A stretch of DNA of 64,000 bases. Origin: Termitidicoccus mucosus. Its GTDB lineage: Bacteria; Verrucomicrobiota; Verrucomicrobiia; Opitutales; Opitutaceae. Position numbers and translations under genes: made by a program. The notes under the pieces are model-generated. The model saw only the letters and a program-made list of their open reading frames with translations. It was not told the origin of the DNA and searched no databases. The DNA lies in NCBI RefSeq assembly GCF_038725785.1, contig NZ_CP109796.1, forward strand, positions 7,254,501 through 7,318,500, read 5' to 3'. Positions 8,777 through 18,021 of the stretch are shown here, one piece after another; the stretch's first letter is position 1; every line of letters starts with the position of its first letter.

Positions 8777-10174
8777 ATGAAAATCCCGAACTTTCGCTGG
8801 TTCATCATCGCGCTGGTTTTTCTGGCGGCGGTGCTGAACTACATCGACCGCCAGACGCTTTCGGTGCTTGCGCCGACCATCCAGGCCGACCTCGGCCTCG
8901 ACGAGTCCGACTACGCGAACATCGTCAATATTTTCCTCGTTGCCTACACGATTTCCTACCTCGTGTCGGGGCGCATGGTGGACCGGTTGGGCACGCGCGT
9001 GGGCATGGCGGTGTTCGTGGCGTTCTGGTCGGTGAGCAACATGCTCACCGCCGCCGCGCACGGGTTCCGCTCGCTGGGGATTTTCCGTTTTGCGCTCGGG
9101 CTGGGTGAGGCGGGGGTGTGGCCGGCTGCGTCGAAATCGGTCTCCGAATGGTTTCCCGCAAAGGAGCGCGCGCTGGCGATCGGCGTTTACACGATGGGCT
9201 CGACCATCGGGGCGGTCGTCGCGCCCCATGTGGTGATTCCGCTGGCCGGCTTCGCCTTTGCCACGCACCTGCCGTTCATCGCCGACCTGCTCGGGCAGGG
9301 GGCGGGTTGGCGCATGGCGTTCATCCTCACCGGCGCGGCGGGGCTGGTCTGGCTCATTCCTTGGCTGTGGCTCTACCGCCTGCCGGGCAAGTCGCGTTTC
9401 ACCACCGACTGGGAGCTCAAGCTGCTCGCCGATGCCGAGGCCGCCGAGACGAAGGCCACTGGCGGCGCGCTCAACGAAAAGCCGTGGGGCTGGGGCAAAA
9501 TCCTCTCCTCGCGCGTGGTTTGGCTGTTGTTGCTCGGGCGGCTCATCACCGATCCGGCGTGGTATTTTTATCAATTCTGGTTCCCCAAGTTTTTGCACAG
9601 CGAGCGGGCGGTTCCGCAGGAGGGCCTGACGGTGACGGGCTGGGTGTATGTCGCCGCCGGCGTGGGCTCGCTGCTCGGCGGCTGGTTGTCGGGCCTGCTG
9701 GTCAAGCGCGGGGTCGCGCCCGCGGCGAGCCGTCTGTGGGTGATGCTCGGCTGCGCGCTGCTCATGCCCGTCTCGCTGCTGGTGGTCCGCGCCACCGGAC
9801 TCAACGCGACCATGGCCCTGACCGCCGTCACCATCGTCGCCGCGCTCGCATGGCTGATCAACATCAGCTCCCTCGTCGTGGACGTCGTCCCGAAGGCGTG
9901 CCTCGGCGCGGTCTTCGGCGTGGTGGCCGCGGGCAGCACGGTGGGCGGCATCATCATGAACACGCTCGTCTCCTCGATGTTGTCCAAGACCGTCTCCGTG
10001 CCGAGCGGTTTCCTCAACCAGGCCGTTGACACCCTTTTCGGCCCGGTCCTCCGCGCCGTGCAAGGCGGCGGCTACAATCTCTGGTTCGCGCTCATGGCGT
10101 TCCTGCACCTTGCCGCCTGGCTCATGCTCTATTTCGGACGCATCCACCGCAACAGCGCGAAGGCCGCCGCGTGA
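8777..10174 (+). CDS. MFS transporter, anion:cation symporter type, probable hexuronate uptake
   Basis: 465 residues with about 12 membrane segments. The N-terminus (FRWFIIALVFLAAVLNYIDR, then TLSVLAPTIQADLGL) is the hallmark of the ACS family of the major facilitator superfamily, as in hexuronate (ExuT-like) and related sugar-acid transporters. The loop GRMVDRLGTRVG after TM2 is the family signature, and GLGEAGVWPAASKSVSEWFP is typical of the TM4 region. It would import monomeric uronates with H+ across the inner membrane. That fits a neighbourhood with a GH105-type unsaturated uronyl hydrolase and a GH28. It is preceded by a tract of short repeats, with no clear SD, and is followed after 34 bases by the FAD oxidoreductase. 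An exact substrate cannot be read from sequence. Confidence 0.88.
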   Translation: MKIPNFRWFIIALVFLAAVLNYIDRQTLSVLAPTIQADLGLDESDYANIVNIFLVAYTISYLVSGRMVDRLGTRVGMAVFVAFWSVSNMLTAAAHGFRSLGIFRFALGLGEAGVWPAASKSVSEWFPAKERALAIGVYTMGSTIGAVVAPHVVIPLAGFAFATHLPFIADLLGQGAGWRMAFILTGAAGLVWLIPWLWLYRLPGKSRFTTDWELKLLADAEAAETKATGGALNEKPWGWGKILSSRVVWLLLLGRLITDPAWYFYQFWFPKFLHSERAVPQEGLTVTGWVYVAAGVGSLLGGWLSGLLVKRGVAPAASRLWVMLGCALLMPVSLLVVRATGLNATMALTAVTIVAALAWLINISSLVVDVVPKACLGAVFGVVAAGSTVGGIIMNTLVSSMLSKTVSVPSGFLNQAVDTLFGPVLRAVQGGGYNLWFALMAFLHLAAWLMLYFGRIHRNSAKAAA

Positions 10175-10208
10175 TCCAATATTTTTTCCCAACCCAACCA
10201 TTTCCTAC

Positions 10209-12521
10209 ATGTTGACCAATCCACCTACGAACACTCTTCGTCCCCTCAAGACCGTATCCCTCGCCTGCGACCTGGTCGTGGGCGGGGGGGGCCTGTCCGG
10301 CGTGTGCGCGGCCATTTCCGCGGCGCGCGCGGGCCTGAAAGTCGTGCTGGTGCAGGACCGCCCGGTGCTCGGCGGCAACGGCTCGAGCGAGGTGCGCCTG
10401 TGGATCCTCGGGGCGACCTCGCACATGGGCAACAACAACCGCTGGGCGCGCGAGGGCGGGGTCATCGACGAGTTCATGGTGGAGAACACCCACCGCAACC
10501 GCGAGGGCAACCCCGTCTTTGTCGACGCGCTGCTCCTCGAGATGGTCGCGCGCGAGCCCAACATCACGCTGCTGCTCAACACCGTCATCCACGACCTCGA
10601 AAAAAGCGACGCCGACACGATCCGCTCCCTGCGCGCCTTCAACCCGCAGAACTCCACCGAATACGCCATTGCCGCGCCGCTGTTCTGCGACGCCACCGGC
10701 GATGGCCTCATCGGTTTCCTCGCCGGGGCGGCCTTCCGCATGGGCGCGGAAAGCCGTGCCGAGTTCGGCGAGGGCATGGCACCCGGCGACGAGTTCGGCG
10801 AACTGCTGGGCCACTCGCTCTACTTCTACTCGCGCGACACGGGCCGGCCCGTGAAGTTCACGCCGCCGTCCTTCGCGCTGCAGGACATCACAAAAATCCC
10901 GCGCTACAAGGACTTCTCCTCGGCCGAGCAGGGCTGCAAACTCTGGTGGGTCGAATACGGCGGGCGCATGGACACGGTGCACGACACCGAGGAGATCAAA
11001 TGGGAGCTGTGGAAAGTCATCTACGGGGTCTGGAATTATATAAAAAATTCCGGCAAGTTTCCCGAGGCCGAGACCATGACGCTCGAATGGGTGGGAGCGC
11101 TCGCGGGCAAGCGCGAAAGCCGCCGCTTCGAGGGCGACCTGATGCTCGCGCAACGCGACCTCATCGAGCAAATCCCGCATCCCGACGACGTGTCTTTCGG
11201 CGGATGGGCCATCGACCTGCATCCCGCCGACGGCGTTTACAGCCCCATCGACGGCTGCACGCAATATCATGCCAAGGGCGTTTACGGCATCCCCTACCGC
11301 ACGATGTATAGCCGCAATATCAAAAACCTCTTCCTGGCCGGGCGCATCATCAGCGCCTCGCACGTGGCCTACGGTTCGAGCCGCGTGATGGCGACGTGCG
11401 GGCACAACGCCGCCGCCGTCGGCCTCGCCGCGGCACTCTGCAAGAAATATAACAAACTCCCGCGCGACATCGCCGGCGCCGATTATATAAAAGAGTTGCA
11501 GCGCGAATTATTAAAACGCGGCCAATACATTCCCGGCGTCCCGCTGCGCGACCCCGCGGATCTCGTGCCCCAGGCCAGGCTCGCCGCCACCAGCGAACTG
11601 CAGCTCGCCGCCCTCGGGTCCAGCGGCCGCTACCGTCGCCTCAACGCATCCTGGGCGATGATGATCCCGGTGGCCGCCGGTCCCGCGCCGAAAGTGACGT
11701 ATTTTGCCCGCGCCGAGGCCGACACCACGCTGCGCGTGGAGCTGCGCGTCAGTTCCAAGCTGCAAAACCACACGCCGGACACCCTCCTCGCCACCCGCGA
11801 AATCACTCTCAAAGCCGGCGGGATCGCGCCCGTCGAACTCGCCTTCGCCGCTCCGGACAATCCGCAATCCACAGTCCACATCCCGCATTCGCAATACGCC
11901 TTCTACATCGTGCACGCCAACCCCGCGGTGGAAGTGGCGCTCAGCGACCGGCGCGTGACCGGCATCCTCGCGCTCACGCACGAGGTGAACAAGGCGGTGG
12001 CCAAGTCGGCGGTGCAGACCCCGCCGGACGGGGTGGGGGTGGACACCTTCGAGTTCTGGCTGCCCCGGCGCCGTCCCGCAGGGGAGAACCTTGCGTGCAA
12101 GATCGATCCGCCCGTCGCGCTCTACGGCGCGCAAAACCTGGTCAACGGCCTGGCCCGCCCCGTGTCCGGGCCCAACGCGTGGGCCGCCGCCAGCGAGGAC
12201 AGCGCGCCGGCGGTGACGCTGCGGTGGGCCGCACCGCAGACCGTCCGCCGCATCGTCCTCGCCTTCGACACCGACTACGACCACCCGATGGAATCGGTGC
12301 AGATGGGCCACCCGGAAAGCGACATGCCCTTCTGCGTATCCAGTTATAAAATACTGGATGCCTCCGGAAAAACCCTTGTCGAGGAAACCGGCAATTACCT
12401 GAGCCAGCGCGAGCATGTGCTCGCCGCGCCCGTGACCACGACCGCCCTGCGCGTCGAGCTCTCCCATCCTTCGCCGCACATCCCCGCCGCGCTCTTCGCC
12501 ATCAGGGCCTACGCCGAATAG
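10209..12521 (+). CDS. FAD-dependent oxidoreductase with C-terminal beta-sandwich
   Basis: 770 residues from the ATG at 10209. The frame extends upstream into the MFS gene, but the N-terminal Rossmann segment is complete from 10209. A dinucleotide-binding motif, VVGGGGLSGVCAAISAARAG (residues 23-42), is followed by VLVQDRPVLGGNGSSE, characteristic of the FAD_oxidored family (PF12831). The C-terminal third (about 500-770) is beta-rich and may bind carbohydrate. No signal peptide is evident, so the protein is probably cytoplasmic. Family members are common in polysaccharide loci of Verrucomicrobiota and Planctomycetota, but their substrates are mostly unknown. An iterated aatccgc-type tract is read in frame at 11858-11897 (QSTVHIPHSQ). 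It lies 34 bases after the MFS gene, which suggests co-transcription and a role in catabolism of the imported sugar. Confidence 0.8.
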   Translation: MLTNPPTNTLRPLKTVSLACDLVVGGGGLSGVCAAISAARAGLKVVLVQDRPVLGGNGSSEVRLWILGATSHMGNNNRWAREGGVIDEFMVENTHRNREGNPVFVDALLLEMVAREPNITLLLNTVIHDLEKSDADTIRSLRAFNPQNSTEYAIAAPLFCDATGDGLIGFLAGAAFRMGAESRAEFGEGMAPGDEFGELLGHSLYFYSRDTGRPVKFTPPSFALQDITKIPRYKDFSSAEQGCKLWWVEYGGRMDTVHDTEEIKWELWKVIYGVWNYIKNSGKFPEAETMTLEWVGALAGKRESRRFEGDLMLAQRDLIEQIPHPDDVSFGGWAIDLHPADGVYSPIDGCTQYHAKGVYGIPYRTMYSRNIKNLFLAGRIISASHVAYGSSRVMATCGHNAAAVGLAAALCKKYNKLPRDIAGADYIKELQRELLKRGQYIPGVPLRDPADLVPQARLAATSELQLAALGSSGRYRRLNASWAMMIPVAAGPAPKVTYFARAEADTTLRVELRVSSKLQNHTPDTLLATREITLKAGGIAPVELAFAAPDNPQSTVHIPHSQYAFYIVHANPAVEVALSDRRVTGILALTHEVNKAVAKSAVQTPPDGVGVDTFEFWLPRRRPAGENLACKIDPPVALYGAQNLVNGLARPVSGPNAWAAASEDSAPAVTLRWAAPQTVRRIVLAFDTDYDHPMESVQMGHPESDMPFCVSSYKILDASGKTLVEETGNYLSQREHVLAAPVTTTALRVELSHPSPHIPAALFAIRAYAE
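11858..11897. repeat. In-frame iterated aatccgc-like tract
   Basis: A run of degenerate words (caatccgc, aatccaca, gtccacat, cccgcatt, cgcaat) sits inside the FAD oxidoreductase gene. It closely resembles the tract at 27892-27926 in the GH106-like gene and the intergenic words near 24685-24700 and 8753-8773. Encoded residues run from NPQSTVHI to PHSQY. Confidence 0.5.
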
Positions 12522-12737
12522 ATCCCGGCCGCAAATCCGCACAACGCCGCCGGAGGAACATGACGCCATTCATAAAAGAAAACCGGCCGTGTTCCGAAGG
12601 TTGGTTTCGCGCGGCGGCGCGCCGTAGCGCAGGCATCCTGCCTGCCGTCTTCTTGGGCGGCGCGAAGCGCGCTGTTTTTTCATGTCCAGCCATGTATAGT
12701 ATATTCCGATAAAAACCATCCGCCCAGTTTTTATATA
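12522..12737. other. Intergenic gap with small palindrome and AT-rich start region
   Basis: The gap holds a short palindrome, gcaggcatcctgcctgc (12629-12645), flanked by imperfect GC-rich arms. This resembles the core of the family B elements (gcgggcattcctgcccgc). Just before the GH43-like start is an AT-rich stretch with tatagtat (about 12695) and tatataatg overlapping the ATG. A promoter may lie here, but no convincing -35 box is visible. Confidence 0.45.
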
Positions 12738-13826
12738 ATGAAAGAACATACCCCGGATAAACTCAGAAAACAGGTTGTCCTTCTTCTTGTCGCCGTCCTG
12801 CTGTCGCCGGTTCTGCCGGTCATTGCCGCCGCCGGTTCTCAGGCGCATTCCTCCTTCCGGCCCGGCGTGGTCTGGAACGATGAAAACGGCGCGCCCATCA
12901 ACGCCCACGGCGGCGGCGTGATTTTTTCGCAGGACGACCGGCGCTATTACTGGTATGGCGAGCACAAGCTCCCGGGCCGTTCCGAGAAGCAACTCGCCGA
13001 CGGCGGTGTGCATTGCTACTCGTCCGCCGATCTCCACCACTGGCGCGACGAGGGACTCGTGCTCCCCGTCGATCACGACAACCCGGGCGGCGACATCGCC
13101 GCCGGCTGCATCCTCGAGCGTCCCAAGGTCGTGTTCAACGAGCGCACGGGGACTTACGTGATGTTCTTCAAGCTCTATCCGCGCGGCACCGGCTACGACA
13201 CGGGTTACGTGGGTGTCGCCACCGCGAAAAAACCATCCGGGCCTTTCACCTACCGGCACAAATTTCTCGGGGCCGGCTCGCCCAAGGGCTCGGGGGATTT
13301 CGCCATGTTCCGCGACGACGGCGGCACGGTCTGGCATTTCACGGTGCGCAAGCCCGACAAGGCGTTTGTCGCCGGACGCCTGCGCGACGACTATCTGTAT
13401 CCCGCCGGCGATTACCGCGTGCTGACGGAAATCCCCGCGCACACCGAGGCGCCCGCGATGGTCCGCGCGCCGGACGGCACGCACTACATGCTCGGCTCCG
13501 GCTCAAGCGGCTGGCTTCCCAACGCCGCGCGCTCCTTCTCCGCGCCCGCGCCCTCCGGTCCGTTCACCGACCTCGGCAATCCCTGCGTCGGTGTCAACCC
13601 GCGCAACCGCCTCGGCCCCGAAAAGACCTTCGGCGGGCAAGTCTCCTTCATTATTCCCGTTGAAGGAAAGCCCGGCGCCTGCATTGCGATGTTCGATATC
13701 TGGAAGCCCGAGATGCCCGTTGAAGGGCTCTATGCCTGGCTGCCGCTTACATTTGAAAACGGACGCCCTGTCGTCCGCTGGCACGACGAATGGGACATGT
13801 CCATTTTCGACCGCCCTCGTTCTTGA
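12738..13826 (+). CDS. Secreted GH43-like glycoside hydrolase (exo-galactanase-like subgroup)
   Basis: 362 residues with an N-terminal membrane/signal segment (VVLLLVAVLLSPVLPVIAAA). The body has five-bladed propeller features: INAHGGGVIF with YYWYGEHK (about 54-78), ILERPKVVFNERTGTYVMFF (blade 2-3) and GSGSSGWLPNAARSF. The AHGGG and ERPKV motifs resemble the GH43 subgroup of exo-beta-1,3-galactanases, in which the usual N-terminal catalytic Asp is replaced. It would trim galactan side chains of arabinogalactan or pectin outside the cytoplasm or in the periplasm. The next gene begins shortly after its end. The subfamily assignment is from memory of motifs, so the GH43 call is firmer than the substrate. 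Confidence 0.75.
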   Translation: MKEHTPDKLRKQVVLLLVAVLLSPVLPVIAAAGSQAHSSFRPGVVWNDENGAPINAHGGGVIFSQDDRRYYWYGEHKLPGRSEKQLADGGVHCYSSADLHHWRDEGLVLPVDHDNPGGDIAAGCILERPKVVFNERTGTYVMFFKLYPRGTGYDTGYVGVATAKKPSGPFTYRHKFLGAGSPKGSGDFAMFRDDGGTVWHFTVRKPDKAFVAGRLRDDYLYPAGDYRVLTEIPAHTEAPAMVRAPDGTHYMLGSGSSGWLPNAARSFSAPAPSGPFTDLGNPCVGVNPRNRLGPEKTFGGQVSFIIPVEGKPGACIAMFDIWKPEMPVEGLYAWLPLTFENGRPVVRWHDEWDMSIFDRPRS

Positions 13827-13894
13827 ACGCCTCTGCCGGCGCCCCCTGCACCGGCCTGTGCGCATATGTCCGTTTCCCAAAAAACATGCCGCCC

Positions 13895-16579
13895 ATGAAA
13901 CATCGCATCCTCCCCATCGCGCTCCTCGCGCTTTTTGCCTCTGCCTCCGCCATCATGACCGCGACCGACGGCGCGAGCGACCTCGCGACGCTTTCCATCG
14001 ACACACCGGCATTGCGCCTCTCGTGGCAGCGCGGCCCTTCCGGGTGGGCGCTCACCGAGGCCGGCGCGCGCGGCGCGGACGGAAGCCTTTTGCGCGCCGG
14101 TGATCCGTCCGGGCGCTACACCATTCTCTATTCGGCCTCCGAACCGGACAACACGCCGGTCCCGTTTTCGTTTCTTGGCGGCACGGAGCCGTTTCCCGAG
14201 CCCGAGTATCGTTTCATGATTCCGAAATGGAAACGCTACGTGACCGCCGTTTCGCTCAACACCGCCGGCGAGGCGTTTGCGTTTCTGCCGGCAACCGCGT
14301 CGCGCCGCGCCGACGGCACGCTTGTCTTCGGGCACGAAACCGGCGTGGCCTCGGTGTCCGCCGAATGGCGCGCCGATCCGTCGTTTCCTTGCGACGTGCT
14401 CGTCACTTTCACGCTTACGGCCCGTCGCGCCGGTTGGTTCTCAATGGCGACGCCCGCTCTCGCCACGATCGAGCCGCGCGACCTCGCCTGGGCGGTGATT
14501 CCCGGCTATTTCAAGGGTGACAAAATCAATCCCGACTTCGTCCTCGCCAGCGCCTACGCGCACGGATTGCCCGACCGCCCCTTCATGGTGGCCGAACGCT
14601 GCGCGACCTCGCCCGCCTCGATCGCCACGGTTCGCGGCGGCGCCACGCTCGCCGTCATCGCCGCGCCCGGCGTCGCGTTGGACCCGTGGCCGGAGGACCA
14701 GTCCTCGCGTGCCGGCCAGGCGCTCGGCCTTTCCCACATGAATCGCGAGGGACGGCTTTCGCCGACGCTCTATCATCCCGTGCTCGGCAAGGACGGCTCG
14801 CGGCTCGCCGCCGGCCAGACCGTCTCGTTTTCATTTCGCTATTCGTTGCGCACGGACGACTGGTTCGGCGCGGTTCGGCATTCCGCCTATGACATCCACG
14901 GGCTGCGCGATTTTCTCGCATTGAAAAAGCCGGAGCGCTCCCTCAGCCGGCGGCTGCGCTCGCTGCACAGCTACGTGACCGACGACGCGACCTCGCTCTG
15001 GCACACCGAGCAGTTCGGCGGCCTGACCATCGGCGCGCAGGCTTACAACGGCACCGTCATCGGCGCGCAGCGCGACCGGGACAATCCCGCCGACTACGAC
15101 GCCATAAAAAATTCCGACTACGGCGCGATGTGGATGCTCGCGCGCATGACCGGAGACCCGCGCCTCGTGAAGGACCGGCTGCCCTATGCGCGCAATTTCA
15201 AGCTCGTCCAGCAGCAGACCGCCCCGGGCTTTTTCCAGGGCGCGGCCACCGGCCAGTATTACCTGGCGAAATCCAAACGCTTCACGGAAGAGTGGGGCGA
15301 CTACGTCGAGCCCATCGCGGTCACCTACTACACGATGCTCGACCTCGGCAACATCCTCCTCTTCGAGCCCGGCGACGGCGAACTGCGCGAACGCCTCCGG
15401 CTCGGCGCCGAGCGGCTCCTCGAATGGCAGCGCGCCGACGGCAGTTGGGCCGTCGCCTACGACCACGCCACGCACAAGGAGCTATTCACCGAGACACCCG
15501 ACTTGCGCCCCACCTTCTACGGCCTGCTCGTCGCCCATCGCATCCTCGGCGACGCAAAATATCTCGACGGCGCGCGGCGCGGCGCGGATTGGTTTGTCGA
15601 AAATGGCGTCAAGCCCGCGCGCTTCCTCGGCGTGTGCGGCGACACGCGTTTCGTCCCCGATTTTGCCACCGTGCAAAGCGCGCAGGCCTTCCTCGATCTC
15701 TTCGACGCGACCGGCGAGCCGCGCTATCGGGAGGCCGCCATCGAGTGCGCCCGCCACTATGTGACCGATGTCTTTGCCCATCCCGTCGCCACGACGAAGG
15801 CAAAAAACGCCGGCGGCGTGCGCCGCCTCGATTGGGAAATCAACCAGACCGGCCTCGCCTTCGAGCACGGCGGGCTGCTCGGTTCCGGGGCGGGCGGGCC
15901 GATCTTGCTGGCGAGTTACGCGGGGCTTTTCGTCCGCATGTCGCAGCTCACCGGCGAGTCGCTTTTCCGCGATCTCGCCCGCGCCGGCACGCTTGCGCGC
16001 GACGCGTTTCTCGACCCGGAAACGCAGGTCGCCTCCTATTACTGGCGCCGCATGAACGCGGGCGCGGGCCCGTTCCCGCATCACGCTTGGTGGCAGCTCG
16101 GCTGGATCACCGACTATCTCGTATCCGAAATTCAATTACGCTCTGCCGGCGCGATCACCTTTCCGCGCGGCTTCATCACTCCCAAGGTCGGCCCGCACGC
16201 CTGCTACGGCTTCGCGCCGGGCTCGGTTTACGGCGTGCCCGCGAACCTCGCCTGGGCGGACATCGACACCGGGTTGCCCGAGGTCGATTACCTCGCGGCC
16301 CGCTCGGTGGACGGGAAACGCGCCTTTGCGATTCTCCTCAACAACAGCCCGCGCCTCGTGCGCACGACGGTGAACGCCGCCCCCGCCGCCTTCGCCGCCC
16401 CCGCCGCCTTCGCCGGCCTCGATGCCCGCGCGTGGAAATCCGCCGCGCTGCGCGATGCCTCCGGCCAGTCCCGTCCCCTCGCGGCGGCGGACAAGGGCTG
16501 GCCGATCGAAATCCCCGCCTTCGGCCTCGCCGTGATCACGCTCGAACTCCCGTCCGCCGCCACCACTCCAGCGCCATGA
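13895..16579 (+). CDS. Secreted helical-barrel glycosidase-like protein, second family member
   Basis: 894 residues from the ATG at 13895 (an alternative ATG lies at 13886), with signal peptide MKHRILPIALLALFASASA. N-terminal beta-sandwich (about 25-340), then a helical toroid (about 350-740) with SLHSYVTDDATSLWHTEQFG, DYGAMWMLARMTGD and AYDHATHKELFTETPDLRP, and a C-terminal beta domain. It is clearly a paralogue of 30106-32730 (the same landmarks throughout) and more distantly of 548-3439; all share GAITFPRGFITPK-like and LLNNSPR-like segments near the end. Uncharacterised; probably a glycoside hydrolase or polysaccharide lyase of the six-hairpin superfamily. Its stop overlaps the ATG of the next gene by four bases (ATGA, 16576-16579), a strong sign of translational coupling to the sialidase-like protein. 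Confidence 0.75.
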   Translation: MKHRILPIALLALFASASAIMTATDGASDLATLSIDTPALRLSWQRGPSGWALTEAGARGADGSLLRAGDPSGRYTILYSASEPDNTPVPFSFLGGTEPFPEPEYRFMIPKWKRYVTAVSLNTAGEAFAFLPATASRRADGTLVFGHETGVASVSAEWRADPSFPCDVLVTFTLTARRAGWFSMATPALATIEPRDLAWAVIPGYFKGDKINPDFVLASAYAHGLPDRPFMVAERCATSPASIATVRGGATLAVIAAPGVALDPWPEDQSSRAGQALGLSHMNREGRLSPTLYHPVLGKDGSRLAAGQTVSFSFRYSLRTDDWFGAVRHSAYDIHGLRDFLALKKPERSLSRRLRSLHSYVTDDATSLWHTEQFGGLTIGAQAYNGTVIGAQRDRDNPADYDAIKNSDYGAMWMLARMTGDPRLVKDRLPYARNFKLVQQQTAPGFFQGAATGQYYLAKSKRFTEEWGDYVEPIAVTYYTMLDLGNILLFEPGDGELRERLRLGAERLLEWQRADGSWAVAYDHATHKELFTETPDLRPTFYGLLVAHRILGDAKYLDGARRGADWFVENGVKPARFLGVCGDTRFVPDFATVQSAQAFLDLFDATGEPRYREAAIECARHYVTDVFAHPVATTKAKNAGGVRRLDWEINQTGLAFEHGGLLGSGAGGPILLASYAGLFVRMSQLTGESLFRDLARAGTLARDAFLDPETQVASYYWRRMNAGAGPFPHHAWWQLGWITDYLVSEIQLRSAGAITFPRGFITPKVGPHACYGFAPGSVYGVPANLAWADIDTGLPEVDYLAARSVDGKRAFAILLNNSPRLVRTTVNAAPAAFAAPAAFAGLDARAWKSAALRDASGQSRPLAAADKGWPIEIPAFGLAVITLELPSAATTPAP

Positions 16580-17835
16580 GAAGCGTCCTCACAATCCTCC
16601 CGCTTCTCCTGTTCGCCAGTCTCGCGATGGCTGCGGACAAGTCCTCCGAAACCTTCGGCATCACCACGCTCACGCCGCCGCGTCTCGACACCAATCCCAA
16701 CCCCGCCTACTGGCCCCGCATGAGACTCTGGCAGGGCATTCCGGGCATCGAACGCGCCCCCGGAGGACGCCTCTGGGCCACTTGGTATTCCGGCGGCATC
16801 GGCGAGGGCAAGGACTTCAACTACCAGCTCCTTGTCACCAGCGATGACGACGGCCTCACCTGGTCAAAACCCGTCGCCGTCCTCGATCCCAGCCGCCAAC
16901 TCCTCGGCGGCAACGGCGGCGATCCGCACCTCTGGCTCGACCCCAACGGCAAACTTTGGTGGTTCGTCCACCGCCTCATGCCCGCGCCGGGCGTAAGCCC
17001 GCGCACCTGCTGGGGCTTTTACACCGACACCCCCGATGCGCCCCGCCCGCAGTGGCATGGCCCCGTCTTCGCCGGCTATGGCTATTCCCTCAACAAAGGC
17101 ATCGTCCTCGCCAATGGCCAATGGCTCCACATGTCCGATCCCTTCTCCAAAAACGACGACCCGCCATCGCCCCTCATCCGGCGCGGGGCCCACCTCTACA
17201 CTTTCGACGGCTACGACAAACCCTTCACCCACCTCGGCCACACGGTCATCGACGATACGCCCTTCACCGAGCACATGGTGGTCGAGCGTCGCGACGGCTC
17301 CCTCTGGATGCTCGCCCGCGCCCGCACCCACATCGCCCAGGCGGTCTCCACCGACGGCGGCCGCACCTGGCGCGAACTCGAACCCTTCACCCGCAACTTC
17401 GGCATCAACACCCGGTTCCACCTCCAAAAGCTCGCCTCCGGGAACCTCCTCCTCATTGCCAACGACCATCCCCGGCAACGCGCCAACATGACCGCCTTCC
17501 TCTCCGAGGACGATGGCGGGACCTGGCCCCACAAGCTCGTCCTCGACGCGCGTTCCCGCGTCAGCTATCCCGACGCCACCCAGTCCCCCGACGGATTCAT
17601 TTACGCCATCTACGACCGCGGCCGCTATTACCTGGACGAGCAGGAAATCCTCATGGCCAAGTTCACCGAGGCCGACATCAAGGCCGGGAGTCTCCGCACC
17701 CCCGGCAGCCGTCTCAAGCAAACCGTCAACAAACTCGCCGACGAAGGCGGTGGAGTCCGCCACAACGGCGAAGCCACCGAGATGTACAAGCAATTCCAGC
17801 AAGCCGCCGGCGACAACCCGCCGCCTGCCGGATGA
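16576..17835 (+). CDS. Secreted sialidase-like (BNR/Asp-box) protein
   Basis: 419 residues. The signal peptide MRSVLTILPLLLFASLAMAA defines the start; the frame is open far upstream, but there it only shadows the preceding gene. Three Asp-boxes of the form S-x-D-x-G-x-T-W are visible at residues 89-96, 258-265 and 310-317, as in six-bladed sialidase propellers. The N-terminal IERAPGGRLWATWYSGG matches BNR-repeat exo-glycosidases of the PF13088 type. True GH33 sialidases need an arginine triad and a Tyr/Glu nucleophile pair that I cannot place with confidence; family relatives in polysaccharide loci act on other sugars, for example L-rhamnose-linked glucuronic acid. It is translationally coupled to the upstream helical-barrel enzyme, so the two probably act on the same polymer. 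Confidence 0.78.
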   Translation: MRSVLTILPLLLFASLAMAADKSSETFGITTLTPPRLDTNPNPAYWPRMRLWQGIPGIERAPGGRLWATWYSGGIGEGKDFNYQLLVTSDDDGLTWSKPVAVLDPSRQLLGGNGGDPHLWLDPNGKLWWFVHRLMPAPGVSPRTCWGFYTDTPDAPRPQWHGPVFAGYGYSLNKGIVLANGQWLHMSDPFSKNDDPPSPLIRRGAHLYTFDGYDKPFTHLGHTVIDDTPFTEHMVVERRDGSLWMLARARTHIAQAVSTDGGRTWRELEPFTRNFGINTRFHLQKLASGNLLLIANDHPRQRANMTAFLSEDDGGTWPHKLVLDARSRVSYPDATQSPDGFIYAIYDRGRYYLDEQEILMAKFTEADIKAGSLRTPGSRLKQTVNKLADEGGGVRHNGEATEMYKQFQQAAGDNPPPAG

Positions 17836-18021
17836 TGCCCGCTCCGCCCGCCCGCGCACGCAGGCTCCAAGCCATCTTCATGATGTCGAGTATTCCAAAT
17901 TACACTGGCAATATCACCTATTGGATCACATTGCATCGGCAGCATATTCCTCGGCGCCAATTGAATTAAACGGAAGACAACAAAGTTTCCTTCTGTTCCA
18001 AAATAAATTTCCAAATTTTCC

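Noticed and set aside
10026-10208. Upstream extension of the FAD oxidoreductase into the MFS gene
   Set aside because: It overlaps the transporter in another frame, and the Rossmann fold is complete from 10209.
15130-16575. Upstream extension of the sialidase-like reading frame
   Set aside because: It only shadows the preceding enzyme in another frame, is Arg/Pro-rich, and the true signal peptide begins at 16576.
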